Of a stretch of DNA of 64,000 nucleotides, positions 59,354 through 64,000 are shown piece by piece; positions within the stretch are counted from its first letter, which is position 1, and every line of letters starts with the position of its first letter. Source of the DNA: Owenia fusiformis (taxonomy: Eukaryota > Annelida > Polychaeta > Sabellida > Oweniidae); contig CAIIXF020000001.1 of NCBI GenBank assembly GCA_903813345.2, positions 25,225,915 through 25,289,914 on the forward strand, written 5' to 3'. The notes beneath the pieces were generated by a model. The model worked only from the letters and a program-made list of their open reading frames with translations, made no database searches and was not told where the DNA came from. The position numbers and the translations under genes were made by a program.

Positions 59354-60417
59354 CGAGGGGTGATCAGGAATTTCTGGACCGATGGCTCTATTTTTGACAT
59401 TTTTTATCCTTTCTTACTGATTTTTTCACATGATATAACCCAAATATATAGGATCACATCCTGAAAATTTCATTGTTCTATGACATCATTATCCAATTAT
59501 TTTTGTTACCATGGTAACTGGTGACGTGGCAAGGTGGAGCTCAGAAAAAATACCAAATTTGAAAAACAACAGTAATTTTATATGATGTTTGGACACTGTA
59601 TTCATTGCTGAATATGTGACATACTATATAGGTTGTATCATTTCATTAAGTATATTCATTAATGTTCATCTATTAGTAACTGTCATTATTCTCCCATCAA
59701 TTCTTATCCTTCAAAGTAGTTACCAGTACTTTGTAAGTATTTGTTATGCCTTTTCAGCCAGTCCTGAAAGACGTGATTCAGACTGTCTTTGCCTACTTTG
59801 TAACATTGGTGTGTGAATTCCTGAATGATCTCATTACTGTCCTCAAAGTGGATACCTCATAATTTGGTCTTCACTGTTGGGAAAAGATAAAAATCACAGC
59901 CAGCTAAGTCTGGGGAATTTGGTGCCTGTGGTACACGGCCACAGCCGATGGAAACAATCACACTTTGTAGGCAAAGACGGCAATTATCACGTCTTTCAGG
60001 AATGGTAGAAAAGGCATAACAAATGCTCACAAAATGCTGGTAACTACTTTGGAGGATTAATAATTGATGGAAGAATAATGAAAGTTACTATGAACATTAA
60101 TGAATATACTTAATGATATAATACAACCTATTTCATGTCAGTATGTTTGTAACATACTCAGCAATGAATACAGTGTCAAAAAATGGCATATTAAACTACT
60201 GTTGATTTTTCAAATTTGGTATTTTTCTGAGATCCACCTTGTCGCGTCACCGATTACCATTGTAACAAAAATAGAAGGATAATGATTTCATAGAACAGTG
60301 AAATCTTCATGGTGTGATCCTATATATTTGAGTTATATTGTGTGAAAAAATCACTTAGAACGGATAAAAAATAGCAAAAATAGAGCCAACGGTCCAGAAA
60401 TTCCTGATCACCCCTCG
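59354..60417 (-). mobile_element. Mariner-derived foldback, 1064 bp, TA target site
   Basis: TA-flanked inverted ends CGAGGGGTGATCAGGAATTT; the arms pair over more than 400 bp each. Both arms carry the same transposase 3' segment. On the - strand (about 59940-59700) the left arm reads NSPDLAGCDFYLFPTVKTKL, the third-aspartate region of mariner transposases, followed by a stop and HFEDSNEIIQEF. A head-to-head rearrangement of one end of an autonomous mariner explains it. Confidence 0.78.
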
Positions 60418-63146
60418 TATGTTGATCGTTTTTATATAATTTAGAATTTTGAGAGAAAGTTACGTAGTTTTGAAGTTTATATCTAAATGAGAAGTCAATG
60501 TTGCTTAAACCAAAAATATCCGAAAAGATGCTATCTTAACCAGATTCAAAAGAATGTTAAGACCGCCTTTTTTCCACATAAGGAATGTTAACGAAAGTAA
60601 CTCTCTTAAAATTTGAACCATACAATAACATACCTAACATGTCAACAATTCAAAATGTTTCACTACCACATTTTCATTCAAGCTGGCGCTGCTACAGATT
60701 ACTTTCAGGAACTATATTCACAGTTTTAAACATAGATTTTTTGTCCCCTCCATTTAGCGGAGGGATATAAATGTGTACTGAGGCCTTAGGGTATTAGAGG
60801 TGTCACTACGGTAAATACCACTTCCACTTTTTAAATGTATTTTCTAACGATTGAACGTAGTGAATAAGTTCGAAAATGATTTAATGCATTAACTGAAGTA
60901 TTATAACACTTTTTGAATTTGGCGCTAAATGCGATACCGAGGCTCGAATTTGTTTGTTAGGTGTACTGTCGTGTGATTGGTTATGGTTATGGTTATGGTT
61001 TGTTCAGGTAAATTGGTCACTTCGGCTTCTTATGCGGACCAGATAGGTCGTTCACTTAATTTACCAGATATTTTATTTATTTTAAGATAAATATTTTTTA
61101 ATTTAAGAAAAACATTAGAAGGCATTTGTTAAAGACAGTTAATATATTCCAATATTTTACTTTAGAGCTTTGGAGCCTACACCATCGTCAGTTGTAGGTA
61201 GACCTCCTATCTAAATACAATAGATTAGGTACTTCTTACACTTCGTGAGAAGGGTCTCCGCGAAACTGACAAAAGTTCAAAACAACTTAGATATGTTATT
61301 CATTATCTCATTTTATCAAAGTAATCTTGAAACTTGAAAATTTGAAGTCTTTAAATGTGATGATTACTGTTAATTTTGACAGTTCATGTTTGGCTAACAG
61401 TTAAGTTACAGGTATAGCCGCTGATATATTTGTTTCACATCATTTAGTAGAAAACGGAGAGATAAACTGTTAAGTTTAGGAAACAGGTCAACGATTTATT
61501 GACTGAAAACATTTATTGCACATATAATAGTGTTCAAATGGCAAAGAAGCTACGTTAATGCTCGGTGCATTGATTAAGGATACTCGAGTGTTTTGTTAGT
61601 GTTTGAGAACGGGTGTTTCTTTGCTTTAATACTTTAAATACGAAGCCATGCCAACTTCAATGGTGTGTGTAGTAGATTTAAGTGTATGTACTGTGGCCAT
61701 TTGAGGTATGTATGTAAAGCTGAGGTCAAGTACGTTCTCCATGTACCATTTTTAGAAAAAAATCGCAAGAATATAGTCCCGTAAACTGGAACTACTTTAT
61801 TCGTTAATTTTCATCAGTGAAGGATGGATTTTACCGAAAAATGGGTCCCCATGTTGGCGTAGTGATATTTAAAAATCGATAGTGTCACGATGAAGGTTAT
61901 GTATAGGGCAACACAGAAATATAGTCATTGTATAGGCTAATTCGTTCGAAAATGGCGATATGTACCCCAGAACTTGAATTTTGCGATATTTTTCAATATT
62001 TTTCAATCATTTACCGTAGTAACACCTTTGAAAGCAGTGGCCAAACTGCCCTAAGAAAAAAGTATTTTTAAAAAATGAATGAAGTCCCAACACAATTGTG
62101 ATCATGACGAGTCAGTAAGCTTGTATGAATTGTAGGTACAGTTGTCATCTATTTGCAATGATAACATGCCATTTCTTCTAAAAAATGCGGTTATTTGGGT
62201 TCTGAAGGAAAATTTCGAGTCAAGTGGCGTATTAATTTTGGCTTCATTTTTGTGAATTTCAATATCTGTCGGCAGAGATATGTTTGACCCCTATTGAGTT
62301 TCGTGTCAAAATGTAGCATAGACATTGCTTTTGAACTTCAGATAGGCCAATGGGGTCCCATAAATCCATAACTCGAGATAAAAAAAATCAGGTGTTTGCG
62401 CTTTTGCCCATTGACTAGTATGGTGACGTGAATAAGGGCTGTTTTGCCAGTGTTGTGCCTATTTGTATTACCTCCAAAACAGAAGAGCCCAGGCTTGTGA
62501 AGTCCGATCTTGAAGGATGGTTCTTAAGATCCCAACCTGATATCGTGTGATATCGTGTGTAATGTGGTGGACGAAAGTGTTTCGACATTTGTCATATTTT
62601 ATTAAAGGTTCTGTCATGTTAAAACATAGCAAGCCGGTTAAAATACCCCTAACGATTATCTAACGATTAGACAAACAACAAACCATGATAATTTTGTTCT
62701 TGTTACAAGAATATCATCATAACTTGAGTCGTTATGAAACCCGAAGTAAAATTACATTGCTTCAGCTGCGATTGTGTGCTTTTCAGTTTATAAGTTTTTA
62801 AATCCTTTGCGACGTTTTTATATAAATTATGCAGTGAAACTATAAAACATGAAAAGTTTTTTTTATTTCAAATTGATTCAATTACATAATGATAAAGATT
62901 TTAACAGGAGACACGTGTTTATGTGTATATACTGAGTTTATAATTAAAAATGTATGAATATAAAATAGTACCTTTAATTTATAAGAAAGAGAGTATGAGC
63001 AACTTATTGGGAGCAGGAGCAATGGGGACACCAAACTGATACTAAAGATATTGTACGTATAATGTGTAACATAATGACATCTACTGAGGATATTAATATG
63101 ATGAGTTAACAAATAAGGAAGAATAAAAAAAAATGTGTACTATGCC
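60418..63146. other. No gene recognised
   Basis: AT-rich sequence. A (GGTTAT)n microsatellite of about four units is at 60980-61004. No convincing exon or element ends were found. Confidence 0.45.
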
Positions 63147-63496
63147 CTAATAATGATTATTTGGAATTTTGCTGATCAGGAAGTTTTTTAGTCTTGATTT
63201 AGAAATACTCAGAGAAGGGCTATTTTTTAGATACAAAGGTAGATTATTCCAAATGATTTGTCCTTGGGTTTTTATTGAAAACAATCCTATATTCGTTTTA
63301 AACGTTTGTGCATGTAGCTCTTTGTTTTGTTTTGTAAAATAATTATGAATTTGGTCATTGCGATAATAATAGTCACCGAAGAGCTGTTGGTAAATTGTGA
63401 GGTTGTTATACCATTCATACACAAATTGACCAATGTTATACTCGAAGATGCTTGCAATTGGGAAAACTTTACTAAGCTATACTGCCTGAAATTCAA
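63147..63496 (-). pseudogene. LINE retrotransposon C-terminal fragment
   Basis: The 91-aa frame 63422-63147 contains TNIGLFSIKTQGQIIWNNLP then LYLKNSPSLSISKSRLKNFL, matching the (S)xxxGxxxWNxLPxxLRxxxSxxxFKxxLKxxL tail of jockey/L2-type reverse transcriptases. The upstream part (63496-63400) is in another frame, indicating a frameshift. 5'-truncated relic. Confidence 0.62.
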
Positions 63497-63637
63497 ATGT
63501 TATATTACACTGCACAATTTTGAATGATATTGTACAGCGAGCTGCACAAAACAAGAACATTTGGAAAAATACATATATCAAACAAATTGAAAATGAACGA
63601 TAATTCACTGTTCTATATTCATCATTTATCATTTCAG

Positions 63638-63850
63638 ACGATATAACAACCAAAAGAACATGAAGTTTGGGAATACATTGCTCAGACTGAGTGAAAATGA
63701 CAGCAAGTATGGCCACCAATACATGCAGTATAAACTTCTCAAGATGCACGTTAAGGAGCAAAAAGGGAACAACGACCCACAGAAAGAAGTGGAGTTTGTC
63801 CGCATGCTTGAAAGTGAGCTTCAACGGATCAAGAAGCTTATCTCTGCAAA
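63638..63850 (+). CDS. Possible exon of an SPX-domain protein (partial gene)
   Basis: A consensus acceptor (TTTCAG) precedes 63638 and a donor GTAAAG follows 63850. Between them an open frame contains MKFGNTLLRL (ATG at 63660), then YMQYKLLKMHV and FVRMLESELQRIKKL. This resembles the start of SPX domains (MKFGKxL ... YxxYKxLKK ... FxxxLxxELxKIN), which bind inositol polyphosphates in phosphate-homeostasis proteins such as XPR1 (family knowledge). The frame stays open upstream to the acceptor, so the ATG may be internal. The rest of the gene would lie to the right. It is the only plausible host exon in the window; SPX assignment is moderate at best. Confidence 0.42.
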
Positions 63851-64000
63851 GTAAAGTTATTTTTGTTAAAGAGTTTTAGATTCTTCATATCAGCAAAAAA
63901 CGGCAGACTGCTAACAATCATGCGTCACAAATGTAAAAAAACATACTGTTGTTCTTTCTACATTTGCACATATCATCAAAACAAGAGAAAGTTATGTTAC

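Noticed and set aside
60980-61004. GGTTAT repeats as an interstitial telomere
   Set aside because: Only about four units, and GGTTAT is not the metazoan TTAGGG repeat; a simple microsatellite.
1-64000. CRISPR arrays, bacterial operons or phage genes
   Set aside because: Intron-containing genes, AT-rich spacers and TA/TWA MITEs indicate eukaryotic DNA; no regular repeat-spacer array was found.

Overview
The window is eukaryotic, AT-rich, gene-poor nuclear DNA that looks like an animal genome, probably a marine invertebrate. The evidence is GT-AG introns with short exons, protein families I know from metazoan genomes, many TA- or TWA-flanked miniature transposons (MITEs), and decayed LINE fragments. 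I cannot name the species.

The main feature is a single large mobile element at 24852-48228 (23,377 bp). It has diverged, AT-rich terminal inverted repeats of about 560-600 bp that start TACGAAGCTTTAAAAGGGAC at both ends. It is bounded by a 6-bp direct repeat, GTAAAG, at 24846-24851 and 48229-48234. It carries two convergent spliced genes. On the + strand, next to the left repeat, a two-exon gene encodes a 390-aa DDE integrase/transposase (catalytic residues D135, D194, E234). On the - strand, an eleven-coding-exon gene starts beside the right repeat and encodes a 592-aa HECT-type E3 ubiquitin ligase with an N-terminal zinc ribbon, an acidic linker and an intact-looking catalytic cysteine, C559. 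All splice junctions keep frame and no stop codons interrupt either protein. I saw no polymerase, capsid, protease or packaging ATPase, so it is not an ordinary Maverick/Polinton. Its introns and the spacer between the genes are filled with younger nested repeats.

Layout. 1-24.8 kb: no recognisable host gene; LINE 3' tail (3.8-4.1 kb), CG-rich duplicated segment (9.1-9.9 kb), decayed tandem repeat (10.9-11.3 kb), foldback/MITE elements (0.35, 11.4, 12.8, 17.1, 17.35, 18.1, 20.5 and 23.3 kb), a diverged direct duplication (16.6 and 19.5 kb) and a repeat cluster at 23.7-24.4 kb. 24.85-48.23 kb: the integrase/HECT element. 49.0-53.06 kb: a second element with ~540-bp inverted repeats and a 5-bp target duplication, containing a pogo-like MITE. 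53-63 kb: a MULE-like MITE with a 9-bp target duplication, another foldback, a 1.06-kb mariner-derived foldback and two LINE fragments. 63.64-63.85 kb: one probable host exon resembling the start of an SPX domain.

The two genes of the large element can be read as one mobile unit. The integrase would act on the terminal repeats. Both transcripts appear to start in or beside those repeats. The HECT ligase is an accessory protein whose target is unknown.
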